A model generated the notes under the pieces. That model saw nothing but the letters and a program-made list of their open reading frames with translations, had not been told where the DNA came from and ran no database searches. Below are positions 26,550-35,878 of a stretch of DNA of 43,262 nucleotides, piece after piece. Positions within the stretch are counted from its first letter, which is position 1. The number at the start of each line of letters is the position of its first letter. Source of the DNA: Gloeocapsa sp. PCC 73106 (lineage in GTDB: Bacteria; Cyanobacteriota; Cyanobacteriia; Cyanobacteriales; Gloeocapsaceae); assembly GCF_000332035.1 (NCBI RefSeq), contig NZ_ALVY01000206.1:1-43262 (forward strand). The letters run 5' to 3'. The position numbers and the translations under genes are program-made.

Positions 26550-26850
26550 TTTAAATCATTTTAACTTTTTTGGGGAAAGGAGTTGATTATGTCAGGAATG
26601 GAAAATATACAGTTTTAGGAATTTAGGCGATCGCGAGAAACGAAGTTCATAGTGATTGGTCAATTAGTTGATGCGGATGCAGAACAGCTAGAGCAGTCTT
26701 TACGGGTTTGGTTAGGGTTAAATTAATCATGACAAAGAGCGCGATCGCATCCCTAGAGGGTTTAAAACTTTAATTCGTACTGCCATAGCAGGTAACAAAA
26801 ATAGTTAAGATGAGGGTAATAAGTAGGCGCGGGAGGCTCAAACAGTAGCA
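26550..26850. other. Intergenic region with a short degenerate ORF
   Basis: This roughly 300-bp gap holds HIP1 octamers and an unrecognised 24-codon frame at 26652-26726 (VIGQLVDADAEQLEQSL) that looks like a C-terminal remnant. I see no RNA gene or clear promoter; the 3' part near 26800 should contain the promoter of the GNAT gene. Confidence 0.4.
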
Positions 26851-28014
26851 ATGACATCTTCAATTCCTCAAACTCAGAAAATACAAATTCGTCCGGTTCA
26901 ATATCGCGATTTACAGATGATCAGCGATTTAGGTCAAGATTTAAACAGGGTCACACAATGGTATGGACTGCTGAGATTTTTAAAGTTATTTCCTAATCCT
27001 TTTCAACATTTATTTTGGGTTTATGTCGCTCAACAGCAACAGCAATGTGTGGGTGTCATCCAAGTTTCCCCCTTCAACAGTAGTCGCAGCACCTGGAAAG
27101 TGCAATGGGTACTAGTAAATAAGAGTGCTTTAGATCCAGATTTAATTTCCGGTAGGAATAGTATCGGTTCCCAATTATTGCGTCATTGTTTTGAGACTAT
27201 TTGGGAAGCGAGAACTTGGGTATTAGAAGTAAACATTAATGAAAAAGGTAATTTAGCCCTTTACCGTCAAAACGGATTTCAACCCCTAGCTCAGATGACT
27301 TATTGGTCCCTTGATGCGGATAAATTAGCTCAATTAGCTCAAATTGAACCACAATTACCTAATCTTTTGCCGGTTAGTAACGCAGAAGCTCAGTTACTCT
27401 ATCAACTAGACACTGTATCTATGCCGCCTCTATTGCGTCAAGTCTTCGATCGCCATACCCAAGACTTTAAGAAACCTCTGCTCAAGGGTATGATAGAAAG
27501 GATGAAACCTTGGTTTACCCCCAGAGAAATAACCAGAGCTTATGTATTTGAACCTCAGCGTAAAGCAGCGATCGCCTATTTTCAATTAGAAATCTGCAAA
27601 GACGGTTCTAGTCCTCATTTAGCTAAGTTAACGGTTCATCCGGCTTACACTTGGTTGTATCCAGAATTATTGGCGCGTATGGCTCAAATTGTGCAAAACT
27701 TACCACCTCAATCCTTACAATTAGCTTCCGCTGACTATCAATCAGAAAGAGAAGAATTTCTGGAAAAATTAGGTGCAGAAAGACTAGAAAATACGCTACT
27801 GATGTCTCGTTCGGTTTGGCATAAACTCAGAGAATCTAAACCCTTGGAAGGCTTACAATTATCAGATGTCCTTAAAGGATTACAACCGACCCGTACCCCT
27901 ATTCCCACGAGAATGTCTTGGCTTGAGTTTCCTGAATCTGGCTCTCAGTATCAAGATCCAGATCATCCAAATAATGATACCTCAAATCAGCAGAACAAAA
28001 ATCAGAGGAGATAA
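26851..28014 (+). CDS. GNAT family N-acetyltransferase-like protein
   Basis: 387 aa. The N-terminal 165 residues follow the GNAT plan: IQIRPVQYRDLQMISDL, the beta-strand VGVIQVSPF, an acetyl-CoA loop region SGRNSIGSQLLRHC, and NEKGNLALYRQNGFQPLAQM. The second half resembles a degenerate repeat of the domain with AKLTVHPAYTWLYPELLARM. The tail is hydrophilic. The substrate is unknown. ruvX starts 3 bp downstream, and they are probably co-transcribed. Confidence 0.82.
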   Translation: MTSSIPQTQKIQIRPVQYRDLQMISDLGQDLNRVTQWYGLLRFLKLFPNPFQHLFWVYVAQQQQQCVGVIQVSPFNSSRSTWKVQWVLVNKSALDPDLISGRNSIGSQLLRHCFETIWEARTWVLEVNINEKGNLALYRQNGFQPLAQMTYWSLDADKLAQLAQIEPQLPNLLPVSNAEAQLLYQLDTVSMPPLLRQVFDRHTQDFKKPLLKGMIERMKPWFTPREITRAYVFEPQRKAAIAYFQLEICKDGSSPHLAKLTVHPAYTWLYPELLARMAQIVQNLPPQSLQLASADYQSEREEFLEKLGAERLENTLLMSRSVWHKLRESKPLEGLQLSDVLKGLQPTRTPIPTRMSWLEFPESGSQYQDPDHPNNDTSNQQNKNQRR

Positions 28015-28017
28015 CCA

Positions 28018-28446
28018 GTGCAGTCAAGAATCTCCGCCCTGGGATTAGATATCGGTAAAAAAAGAGTGGGTGTAGCTGGTTGCGATGGTATTGGCTTGTT
28101 GGCAACGCCTATTACTACAATAGAACGTCAAAATTTTGCTCAAGACGTGGAAAAACTCAGAAAAATCATCAAAGAAAGAGAAGTTTCCTTGCTAGTCGTA
28201 GGACTGCCCTATTCTATGGATGGCAGTTTAGGATTACAAGCGCAATACGTGCAAGACTTTGCCGCAAAACTGGGAGAAGCCCTTTATTTACCCATTGAAT
28301 ACGTAGATGAACGACTAACCTCAGTAGAAGCGGAAGAACAGCTTAAAACCAAAAAAGGTTTTTCTTCAAGAGATAAAGGACTAATCGATCGCCAAGCGGC
28401 AGCTATTATCTTACAACAATGGTTAGATCAACGCGCCAGATCTTAA
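28018..28446 (+). CDS. ruvX: Putative Holliday junction resolvase / pre-16S rRNA nuclease YqgF
   Basis: A 142-aa RNase H-fold nuclease. Catalytic acidic residues are in LGLDIGKKRVGVAG, YVDERLTSVEAE and the C-terminal DRQAAAIILQQWLD; VVGLPYSMDGS is the family core. The start is GTG 28018, directly after the GNAT stop. The E. coli homologue matures 16S rRNA 5' ends. Confidence 0.93.
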   Translation: MQSRISALGLDIGKKRVGVAGCDGIGLLATPITTIERQNFAQDVEKLRKIIKEREVSLLVVGLPYSMDGSLGLQAQYVQDFAAKLGEALYLPIEYVDERLTSVEAEEQLKTKKGFSSRDKGLIDRQAAAIILQQWLDQRARS

Positions 28447-28663
28447 ACTAAGGACTACCATACCACCATTAGTAACAATGAGGGTCTTCTGGATAGAGCG
28501 TTATGGGCGATCGCCTTCAGGAAATGTATGGCTCCCTCGCTTCCGCTTTTCCTCTGTCCTCAATCATCTATAAAATTGAACTCGCAATTGTTATGAATTT
28601 CACTCATTTTCTGTAATAATTTGCTAAAATATTACCTGAATAGAGAATACTTTTGGCGAGAAA

Positions 28664-29200
28664 ATGCAAGCTATATTTACTCCAAATGAAGCGGCAGCTT
28701 TTGCTTATTTGCCCCCTAAACGAGTATATAAAGAGTTGGAGTATCAAATTATTGAATCTGTCTCCGATAATCCTCGTCTTCCTTTTGTAGCTTTGATTTA
28801 TCTACGTGCATTAAAAGAGATCAATTTTGAGTTTTCTGTTAATTATCGATCGCTGATCTATCAACGTTTAGTTAAAGCATGGGAAAATCAAGCTATTGAT
28901 TTAGAAATTGCTAAATTTTTTATCTTACAACTGGATAAAATTAATCAAGAATTGAAGGAATTAATTTCTGAATTTAATCAATGGAAAGCTGGTTTAGTCA
29001 GTGACCCAAATATAAAGGGAGGAGAAATTGTTTTTTCTAATTCTCGTCTGTCTGTGGCTCATATAGGAGGAATGTTAGAGAAAGGAGAATCTTTTAAAGT
29101 TATTTTAGAAGACTATCCTTATTTGACTCAAAAAGATCTTAATTTTGCCTCCCTATATGTAAAAGCTTATCCGACTATGGGAAGACCCAAAAAAGAATGA
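28664..29200 (+). CDS. DUF433 protein, probable antitoxin
   Basis: 178 aa. The C-terminal 65 residues are a DUF433 domain (VSDPNIKGGEIVFSNSRLSV, then GESFKVILEDYPYLTQKDL), a winged-helix fold common in antitoxins. The N-terminal half (FTPNEAAAFAYLPPKRVYKE) may be an added DNA-binding or MerR-like module. It overlaps the DUF5615 gene by 4 bp (ATGA), the usual order for DUF433/DUF5615 toxin-antitoxin pairs. Low-GC coding compared with its neighbours suggests acquisition. Confidence 0.82.
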   Translation: MQAIFTPNEAAAFAYLPPKRVYKELEYQIIESVSDNPRLPFVALIYLRALKEINFEFSVNYRSLIYQRLVKAWENQAIDLEIAKFFILQLDKINQELKELISEFNQWKAGLVSDPNIKGGEIVFSNSRLSVAHIGGMLEKGESFKVILEDYPYLTQKDLNFASLYVKAYPTMGRPKKE

Positions 29201-29577
29201 AATTTCTAATTGATGAGGATCTTTCTCCTCAAGCTGCTCTCTATTTACAGAAAGAACTCTTAGTTGATGCAGTCTCTGTAAGAGATAGGGGGTTATTAGG
29301 AGCAGATGACAGACAAGTCTTCAAATATGCTTTTGACGAAGACAGGATTATAGTAACCGCAAATATTGCAGATTTTGAAGATTTTATTAATGCTTATGAG
29401 GTTCATGGGGGCATTGTTTTTATTCAAGAGGGAGACTTACTGCGTCATGAACAAATTTCGGTAATTACAGAAGCAGTTAAAACCATACAGACGGAGATAA
29501 AAGCAGGTAGAGATATGCTTAATCGAGTTCTTTATATTTCTTTTAATGGGACAAAATGGTTTAAAAATTCGCCTTAA
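29197..29577 (+). CDS. DUF5615 PIN-like protein, probable toxin
   Basis: A 126-aa PIN-like protein with acidic residues where a nuclease centre is expected: MKFLIDEDLSPQAALYL, VRDRGLLGADDRQV and VTANIADFEDF. Paired with the DUF433 gene upstream, it looks like a VapC-like ribonuclease module. Activity is inferred from the family and the context. No terminator is evident downstream. Confidence 0.82.
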   Translation: MKFLIDEDLSPQAALYLQKELLVDAVSVRDRGLLGADDRQVFKYAFDEDRIIVTANIADFEDFINAYEVHGGIVFIQEGDLLRHEQISVITEAVKTIQTEIKAGRDMLNRVLYISFNGTKWFKNSP

Positions 29578-29667
29578 AAATAGAGTATTTAAAGCGTTTA
29601 TTAGTATATTTATTCAAAACTGATTCAGAGTATTTAATATAGGGTGTCGGGAAAATAAATGAAGATG

Positions 29668-30393
29668 CTACCAATTCTCGGAGTTATCCTGCGCTAGTTG
29701 GTTGAATTTTGCCGTTAATTCTGACCAATTGAGTTGATTAGTATGAAGATCTTGATAAAGTTTTCCGTCATTTACCCAGATTAAACGGGTGGCAAAGTCT
29801 TGTACTACATTCAACTGGTGGTTAACCATGAGTATAGTTGTTTCCTGAAGTTGAGCTAAATTATTGATAAGATTTTGAGCTACAGCTACGTCTAAAGCGG
29901 AAGTAGGTTCGTCGAGTAAGAGAATTTTGGGTTCGGTGACTAGAGCGCGGGCGATCGCTACTTGTTGTCTTTGACCTAGAGACAACTGCAATTCGTTGCG
30001 GTCAAGCCAAGTTTCGGGAATGTGTAGTTGATTGCGCCAATAATCAACCTTTTGAGTAATCAGGGTTGCATTTTGATTTTGCAGCACCAAAGGATAAGCT
30101 AAAGTCTCGGCTACAGTCATCCCTAAGAGTTTGGGTTCTTGGGGAACTAGTGCTATCATGGATCGTAGTTTAAAAACTGAAATCAGGGAGATATCTTGTC
30201 CTTCGAAATAAATTTTACCCCCATGGGGACTAGCTAGTCTGTTAGCTAATCTCAACAGAGTGGTTTTACCGGAACCAACGGCGCCAATAATTCCTACGCG
30301 ATCGCCCTGATTAACACTAAAAGAAATGTCTTGTAATAAATATATAGCCTCAGAATTATTGGTAAGACTAACGTCACGGAATTCTAAAATCAT
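29668..30393 (-). CDS. ABC transporter ATP-binding protein
   Basis: 241 aa with Walker A GAVGSGKTTLL, signature LSLGQRQQVAIARAL and Walker B ILLLDEPTSALD; the D-loop and a His switch (MVNHQ) are present. No permease gene is adjacent. The size and sequence are like YbbL/FetA or phosphate-type ATPases, but the substrate is unknown. It is divergent from mutL with only 18 bp between their starts. Confidence 0.9.
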   Translation of the reverse strand: MILEFRDVSLTNNSEAIYLLQDISFSVNQGDRVGIIGAVGSGKTTLLRLANRLASPHGGKIYFEGQDISLISVFKLRSMIALVPQEPKLLGMTVAETLAYPLVLQNQNATLITQKVDYWRNQLHIPETWLDRNELQLSLGQRQQVAIARALVTEPKILLLDEPTSALDVAVAQNLINNLAQLQETTILMVNHQLNVVQDFATRLIWVNDGKLYQDLHTNQLNWSELTAKFNQLAQDNSENW

Positions 30394-30411
30394 ATTTGAA
30401 CTCTGCTAGTG

Positions 30412-32079
30412 ATGATCCCCTCGAATCCAATCAATATACTCCCTCTAGATGTTAGTGCTCTATTGGCTGCAGGTCAAGTAATTGACTCTCTTAGCGGGGT
30501 AGTTAGAGAATTGGTAGAAAACTCCCTAGACGCGGGGGCCGATCGTCTCGTCATTTCGCTCTGGCCATATCTATGGCGTCTACAGGTGGTAGATAACGGC
30601 TGTGGTATGTCTCTGAGGGATTTACGTCTGGCTTGTGCACCCCATAGTACGAGTAAAATTGCTCAAGAACAAGATTTACACTGCATTCGAAGTTTAGGTT
30701 TTCGGGGTGAAGCGCTATTTAGCTTAACACAATTCGCCGACGTAGAAATTCTCAGTCGTTGTGCTACTCCCGATGCTTTGGGTTGGCGTCTGATCTATCG
30801 AGAGGGAAAACAAGTTTCAGAGACTAGCGTGGCGATCGCTCCTGGAACCATCATTAATGTGACCAATCTCTTTAGCAATTGGCAAGTGAGAAGGGAAGCT
30901 TTGACTAATAAATCTCACAAGCTCAAAAATGTGCAGAAAATGATTGGTCAAATGGCTCTATGTCATCCTCACGTTCATTGGCAAGTAAGAGTCGATGATC
31001 AACTCTGGTTCAAAATTAGTCCTAGCTTCAATCCTCTGGATATCCTACCACAAATTATTAAACCCGTCGGTGCGAGTGATTTGGCTGTGCAGGAGGTGCA
31101 TTTTCCCAACCATGGTGCCATTGGGGGTGAAAGAATGACTCTGGTAATGGGTTTACCCGATCGCTGTCATCGTCAGCGTCCCGATTGGGTGAAGATAGCG
31201 GTTAATGGTCGCGTGGTACAATCTGGGGAATTAGAACAAACGATTCTTAGTACTACTTCTCGTATTTTGCCCCGCGATCGCTATCCTCTCTGTTTTCTCC
31301 ATTTACATATTTGTCCCAGCCAAATCGATTGGAATCGTCACCCTGCTAAGTCAGAAGTATACATTCATACTCTCTCTTTTTACCAGGAACAGATTAAAGC
31401 GGGAATTGAAGGTATTTTAAAACTTAATCTGGATCCTCAGGTATCTAATCAACGGGTTAAACAAATGCTCAAAGTTGCAGAGGCGAAACAACCATACTGT
31501 ATAGATAATCCTCACTCTGAGATTAGTTTAATCAATCTAAAAGCAGTAGCTCAAATCAATAATACTTACATCGTTACTGAACATCCTACTGGGTTATGGT
31601 TAATCGAGCAACATATAGCCCACGAACGTATTTTATACGAACGGTTACAACAGGATTGGCGTTTAGTCTCTCTGGAAAAACCAATCGTTTTAAACCTGCT
31701 TTCATCTAAAGCGGTGGAACAACTCCAGAGTTTAGGACTGGAAGTAGAGGCTTTTGGAGAGCAAGCTTGGGCTGTTCGTAACGCTCCTGCTTTGCTGGCT
31801 GAACGTTCTGATTGTCCCGAAGCTTTGTTAGAACTAAGTCAGGGTGGGGATTTACAAGCCGCTCAAGTAGCTACCGCTTGTCGCAGTGCGATTCGTAATG
31901 GTACGCCTTTGAGTTTAACTCAAATGCAAAGTATAGTTAATGATTGGAAAATCACTCGTAATCCCCGCACCTGTCCCCACGGACGTCCGATCTATCTATC
32001 CCTGGAAGAATCAGCTCTAGCTCGCTTTTTTCGTCGTCATTGGGTAATTGGTAAAAGTCATGGGCTTTCTCCAACCTAG
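30412..32079 (+). CDS. mutL: DNA mismatch repair protein MutL
   Basis: 555 aa from ATG 30412. The GHKL ATPase motifs are VVRELVENSLDAGADRL, VDNGCGM and LGFRGEAL. After a short linker, the C-terminal domain shows IEQHIAHERILYERL, where the endonuclease metal site normally reads DQHAxxE, then ATACRSAIRNG and CPHGRPIYL. It links mismatch recognition by MutS to strand incision. The Asp to Glu and Ala to Ile changes in the metal motif are worth noting. The rest of the site (ACR, CPHGRP) is preserved. Confidence 0.95.
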   Translation: MIPSNPINILPLDVSALLAAGQVIDSLSGVVRELVENSLDAGADRLVISLWPYLWRLQVVDNGCGMSLRDLRLACAPHSTSKIAQEQDLHCIRSLGFRGEALFSLTQFADVEILSRCATPDALGWRLIYREGKQVSETSVAIAPGTIINVTNLFSNWQVRREALTNKSHKLKNVQKMIGQMALCHPHVHWQVRVDDQLWFKISPSFNPLDILPQIIKPVGASDLAVQEVHFPNHGAIGGERMTLVMGLPDRCHRQRPDWVKIAVNGRVVQSGELEQTILSTTSRILPRDRYPLCFLHLHICPSQIDWNRHPAKSEVYIHTLSFYQEQIKAGIEGILKLNLDPQVSNQRVKQMLKVAEAKQPYCIDNPHSEISLINLKAVAQINNTYIVTEHPTGLWLIEQHIAHERILYERLQQDWRLVSLEKPIVLNLLSSKAVEQLQSLGLEVEAFGEQAWAVRNAPALLAERSDCPEALLELSQGGDLQAAQVATACRSAIRNGTPLSLTQMQSIVNDWKITRNPRTCPHGRPIYLSLEESALARFFRRHWVIGKSHGLSPT

Positions 32080-32080
32080 T

Positions 32081-32959
32081 TTATTTGTACCAATGGGGTA
32101 GCTTGCGTTGGGTAATCTGTTCTACCCAGGCAACAGTTTCACTATAGTATTCAATCAGTTCTCTACGTGTTTCTGTTTTCATCGGTACCGGGGTAAATGA
32201 TTGTTCGGCTTTTTTGACAATGCTAGTCTTAGATATGATGTTGTCATATAGCCACTCGCGTAACTCTGGGGTAGTCAAGTATCTTAGGGATTTGACCCAA
32301 GATGAGGATCTAATTTTGTTTTTAATGATCCTGTCTCGAACTTTGCTATTTTCATTGGTTTTTAACTCTGATGGGGTAATGTTTCCAATCTGAAGATGAT
32401 CGCAAACTCTTGTCACTAAATCGAGTGGGGTTTTTTGTAAATCCTCCGTGAAGCAAAAAAGCAATTGTTCTTGAGCAAAATATTTAAGATAGGCTTCTGC
32501 TTGTAGTTTGTACAAACTGTCATCAATGCACATTTTATCGTGTTTGACAAATTCTTCGAAAGTTTCAGTAAAGGGTTGACCTCGGTGTAATTCTACCAAC
32601 CATCTATGTTTGTAATGGGCAAAAGCTCTATCTACAGGATGTCTCATTAAATATATTAGTTTAGCCTCTGGTACAGCTTCATAAATGCGTTGAGCTGCGT
32701 TAGGAAAAACAGTGCAGCGGGAATAAGCTGTAGATCCATCTAAAATTACTTTAGATGTCTTTGTTGGTTTAAATAAACTACTATAGTGTTCTAGTCCTTT
32801 TTCGTATTCTTGATCAATAGCAAAGAAGCATGGTTCTTTTGGTTGACAAAAAGACACCTGAGGATGATTTTTAAGAATGCTGAAGATTGTAGTTGTAGCA
32901 CTTTTAGCAGCACCAATGATGAAACTGTTGGCGTATTGGACAGGGTCTTTTGTCTGCAT
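32081..32959 (-). CDS. Sulfotransferase family protein
   Basis: 292 aa. The 5'-phosphosulfate loop appears as FIIGAAKSATTTIFSIL and the 3'-phosphate site as YLMRHPVDRAFAHYKH. These define PAPS-dependent sulfotransferases. Many in cyanobacteria modify polysaccharides or glycolipids, but the acceptor here is unknown. ATG 32959 sits at the start of an AT-rich intergenic region. It is convergent with mutL, with one base between the stops. Confidence 0.85.
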   Translation of the reverse strand: MQTKDPVQYANSFIIGAAKSATTTIFSILKNHPQVSFCQPKEPCFFAIDQEYEKGLEHYSSLFKPTKTSKVILDGSTAYSRCTVFPNAAQRIYEAVPEAKLIYLMRHPVDRAFAHYKHRWLVELHRGQPFTETFEEFVKHDKMCIDDSLYKLQAEAYLKYFAQEQLLFCFTEDLQKTPLDLVTRVCDHLQIGNITPSELKTNENSKVRDRIIKNKIRSSSWVKSLRYLTTPELREWLYDNIISKTSIVKKAEQSFTPVPMKTETRRELIEYYSETVAWVEQITQRKLPHWYK

Positions 32960-33126
32960 ATATGTAATAATATATATTTTTTTACAAATATTTACTTTTC
33001 TTTTACACTACTTAAGCTATGTTTATATTAGTTTTAATAATTATTTAATATTGTTGAGCGACCGGTTCAAAGAAGTTTTTTGAGTTTATTCTATAATCAT
33101 GCAAACAGTCACTTAGGTGATACTCA

Positions 33127-33423
33127 ATGATTAACTTGATTTTTCGCTTAACACGTTCTCTGTTACTCACGACAGCTTTCACCTTTAGTGTACCGATTGT
33201 GCTAACTGGAGCTTTGTTCGGGTTGTTGGTACTTGTCGGTCATGTGCCTGGGTGCGATTGGTTGGCTACAAATGGTGCTGCCCAGATTGTAGGGTTTCTC
33301 TCGGTATTTGGCAGTGGCTATCCTTTACAGGGCGTAATAATAATTGGCTTTGCTTTTGGTTTTGTGGGGGGATTATTCGATCTGTTCAATTTCTATCGCT
33401 ATCAAACTATGGGCGGACAATAA
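33127..33423 (+). CDS. Small membrane protein, conserved hypothetical
   Basis: 98 aa with two clear membrane spans (about residues 12-38 and 66-88) and a glycine-rich GFAFGFVGGLFDLFNF segment. ATG 33127. I do not recognise a function. The M48 protease gene starts 55 bp downstream on the same strand, so they could be transcribed together. Confidence 0.75.
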   Translation: MINLIFRLTRSLLLTTAFTFSVPIVLTGALFGLLVLVGHVPGCDWLATNGAAQIVGFLSVFGSGYPLQGVIIIGFAFGFVGGLFDLFNFYRYQTMGGQ

Positions 33424-33477
33424 TTAAACTAAGAACATCTACTACCATAGTAATTGTTACAAGACACCGGACAAGCT

Positions 33478-34302
33478 ATGGTTAAGCGTCGGAAGCGTTA
33501 TTTAATTGCAATCATTGTTACATTAATTATTACTCTGAGTTATCAACTGCCTAGTTATGGTAATCGTTGGTTCGAGATCCTGATCCAAGGTGTGCAAATT
33601 CTGCAAATTACTCAATTATCGGACGCTGATGAAGTCAAACTGGGAGAAAAAATTAATCAACAACTGTTAGAAAGTGGAGAGGTAAAACTTAATCGCGATC
33701 GCGAAATTAATGGTTACCTGGATAAAATGGGACAGAGATTAGCCCAAAGCAGCGATCGCCCGAATATACCCTACACCTTTCTAGTGGTCAATGATGATAG
33801 TGTGAATGCTTTTGCCACGATGGGAGGCTTCGTCTATATTCACACGGGTTTAATGGTGAAAGCCGATAATGAAGCGGAATTAGCTAGCGTTGTTGCTCAC
33901 GAAATTGGTCATATCGTGGGACGTCATGCTCTCAAACAAATGCGTCAACAGGCGATCGCCCAAGGAGTCATGACAGCGACAGGATTAGATGAAAATGAGG
34001 CTATACAAATCGGCGTAGAGGTGGGTTTGCGTTTACCTCGCAGTCGGGAAGCGGAAAAGGAAGCGGATCAATTAGGTCTAGCCAATTTGAAAAGTGCGGG
34101 TTATGCTCCGATAGCTATGATTACTTTTATGGAAAAACTCTTGAAACTTAGTGAATCTGGAACACTCACTATACTGAGCACTCATCCTGCGACTTCAGAA
34201 AGAATCGTTAAACTCAGAGAAGCTATCGATCCAGTAACAGCCAATCAGGGAGATGGTTTAAATTCTAAGGAGTATCGGCGCCAGATTCAAAGTTTACTCT
34301 AG
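33478..34302 (+). CDS. M48 family zinc metalloprotease
   Basis: 274 aa from ATG 33478 (MVKRRKRYLIAI). An N-terminal signal or anchor of about 25 residues is followed by the M48 domain with HEIGHIVGRHALKQ (HExxH) and EKEADQLGL as the third zinc ligand. The BepA/LoiP-like subgroup degrades misfolded envelope proteins. A periplasmic role is inferred from the leader. It overlaps the convergent metallophosphatase by 9 bp. Confidence 0.9.
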   Translation: MVKRRKRYLIAIIVTLIITLSYQLPSYGNRWFEILIQGVQILQITQLSDADEVKLGEKINQQLLESGEVKLNRDREINGYLDKMGQRLAQSSDRPNIPYTFLVVNDDSVNAFATMGGFVYIHTGLMVKADNEAELASVVAHEIGHIVGRHALKQMRQQAIAQGVMTATGLDENEAIQIGVEVGLRLPRSREAEKEADQLGLANLKSAGYAPIAMITFMEKLLKLSESGTLTILSTHPATSERIVKLREAIDPVTANQGDGLNSKEYRRQIQSLL

Positions 34303-35046
34303 ATTTTCATCGATGTCTTTGAGATCATTAATTTTACTGGGATCAATGTGGGTAATTCCTTGCTTAAAAGAAAGACATCGGTAAACTCGATCCTTGGTGT
34401 TGATTTGATGAATTTGCTCTTGATCTATGTCTAAAGCGGTTAACCAACCACTCTTAGGATGATACACTCCCGTTTCAATATCAATCCAGCCTCTTCCCTG
34501 AGCTAGTTTACCGGGTTTGACTCCAGGTAGAGTAAAGGTAATGGTATGTCCACTCACAATTAACTTATCGGCAAAATAGGGTTGAGTCATACCGTGAAAT
34601 GGTTTTCTAATCCAACAAAATTGGTCAGAGGATTGATTCTCAATGGGTAAGCGGGGATCTACTCCAGCGTGGACTAGCCAAATATCACCCAGATCTAAAT
34701 ATAAGGGTAATTCTTTGAACCAAGTGAGATGTTCTTGAGGGATGTTGTTTTGATAGCTTTCTAGGGTAGAGTAGCCACCGCAATACAGCCATACATGAAG
34801 CTCTTCTCGTTGGACTTGACCGCTACCAATGGTATTGAGTAACATTTTTTCGTGATTGCCTAGCACACACTTGTAATTGTTGCTTATCACAAATTGGACC
34901 ACTTGGGCGCTGTGGGGACCCCGATCGATTAAGTCTCCCAGAAAATAAATTTGGTCTTCTTGACTAGGAGCGATCGCTTCTAATAAGCTGATGAGAGCTT
35001 CATAGTGACCGTGAACGTCACCGATAATAATGCGACGATTAGGCAT
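34294..35046 (-). CDS. Calcineurin-like metallophosphoesterase (PPP type)
   Basis: 250 aa from ATG 35046 (MPNRRIIIGDVHGHYEAL). The dimetal motifs GDVHGHY, GDLIDRGP, GNHEK and LVHAGVDP are all present, which places it near ApaH and the bacterial PPP serine/threonine phosphatases. The substrate, protein or nucleotide, is undetermined. It is divergent from miaE by 76 bp. Confidence 0.9.
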   Translation of the reverse strand: MPNRRIIIGDVHGHYEALISLLEAIAPSQEDQIYFLGDLIDRGPHSAQVVQFVISNNYKCVLGNHEKMLLNTIGSGQVQREELHVWLYCGGYSTLESYQNNIPQEHLTWFKELPLYLDLGDIWLVHAGVDPRLPIENQSSDQFCWIRKPFHGMTQPYFADKLIVSGHTITFTLPGVKPGKLAQGRGWIDIETGVYHPKSGWLTALDIDQEQIHQINTKDRVYRCLSFKQGITHIDPSKINDLKDIDENLE

Positions 35047-35122
35047 TGTAAAATTTAAATCCAAGCTTATAGTAAAACGTTACGATACAATGAGTCTAAA
35101 CAAATGTACTAATATCTTTTTA

Positions 35123-35722
35123 ATGTTGTTGCCAACAACTACCAAGATCAATATTATCAAAGAACCTACTAGTTCTGCTTGGCTCACTCAAGCCCTAGCA
35201 AATCTAGAAACGATTTTGCTGGATCATTCTCACTGTGAACGTAAAGCTGCGGGGGTAGCTCTCAATTTTCTTTTTCGCTATCCTTCCTATCAGGATCTGG
35301 TGAGACAATTAACTGCGATCGCCCGTGAGGAATTAGAACATTTTGAACTCGTTAACCAATGGTTAGAGCGTCTCAACATTCCTCTAACTGCTTTGAAACC
35401 GCCTCCCTATGGTGCTTTGCTCAAGGAACAGGTTAAACCTCAAGAACCTGAGCGATTGTTAGATTCTTTGCTAATTTCGGCGTTGATTGAGGCTCGTTCT
35501 CACGAAAGATTAGGCTTGTTAGCCCAATTTTGTCCCGATCCTGAGTTGGCTAGCTTTTATCGGGGTTTAATGGCCTGTGAAGCCCGTCACTATGGTATTT
35601 ATTGGCTCTTAGCTAATCACTATTTCGATAAGGATAGAGTGAGAGTACGTCTTGATGAATTGGCAGTAGTTGAGAGTCAAATTTTAGCTCATCTGCATCA
35701 TGAACCTAGAATTCATAGTTAA
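35123..35722 (+). CDS. miaE: tRNA-(ms2io6A)-hydroxylase MiaE
   Basis: 199 aa from ATG 35123 (MLLPTTTKINIIKEPTS); upstream in-frame starts would add an unlikely tail. The diiron four-helix protein shows ILLDHSHCERKAAG, IAREELEHFELV, EARSHERLG and CEARHYGIY, which carry the Glu and His ligands. It hydroxylates the isopentenyl group of ms2i6A37 in tRNA. The TAA stop is followed in the same frame by a primase fragment. Confidence 0.92.
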   Translation: MLLPTTTKINIIKEPTSSAWLTQALANLETILLDHSHCERKAAGVALNFLFRYPSYQDLVRQLTAIAREELEHFELVNQWLERLNIPLTALKPPPYGALLKEQVKPQEPERLLDSLLISALIEARSHERLGLLAQFCPDPELASFYRGLMACEARHYGIYWLLANHYFDKDRVRVRLDELAVVESQILAHLHHEPRIHS

Positions 35723-35878
35723 CTTGAAAGCGCGCTGTTTGCGATCGATCCAGACTTGGAATACTGCGACTGGATACGCGTGCTACGAGCTTGTCAGGAA
35801 TGGGGTCGAGAAGACCTCGCCGAAATGTGGTCCAAAGGTGGCATCAAGTACGATGCGAAAGGGTTTGATCGCACATAA
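35723..35878 (+). pseudogene. PriCT_2 primase fragment
   Basis: Without a start codon, the frame after the miaE stop reads LESALFAIDPDLEYCDWIRV, then WGREDLAEMWSKGGIKYD, then stops at 35876-35878. The order of ID, D-DWIRV and a W-S-GxKYD block fits the PriCT_2 domain of phage and plasmid primase-helicases. Only about 50 residues remain, so it is the residue of a mobile element. An overlapping 114-codon ORF (35700-36044) in another frame is unconvincing. Confidence 0.6.

Noticed and set aside
26652-26726. A 24-codon ORF as a small gene
   Set aside because: No ATG, no Shine-Dalgarno and no recognised family; it is probably a remnant or chance.
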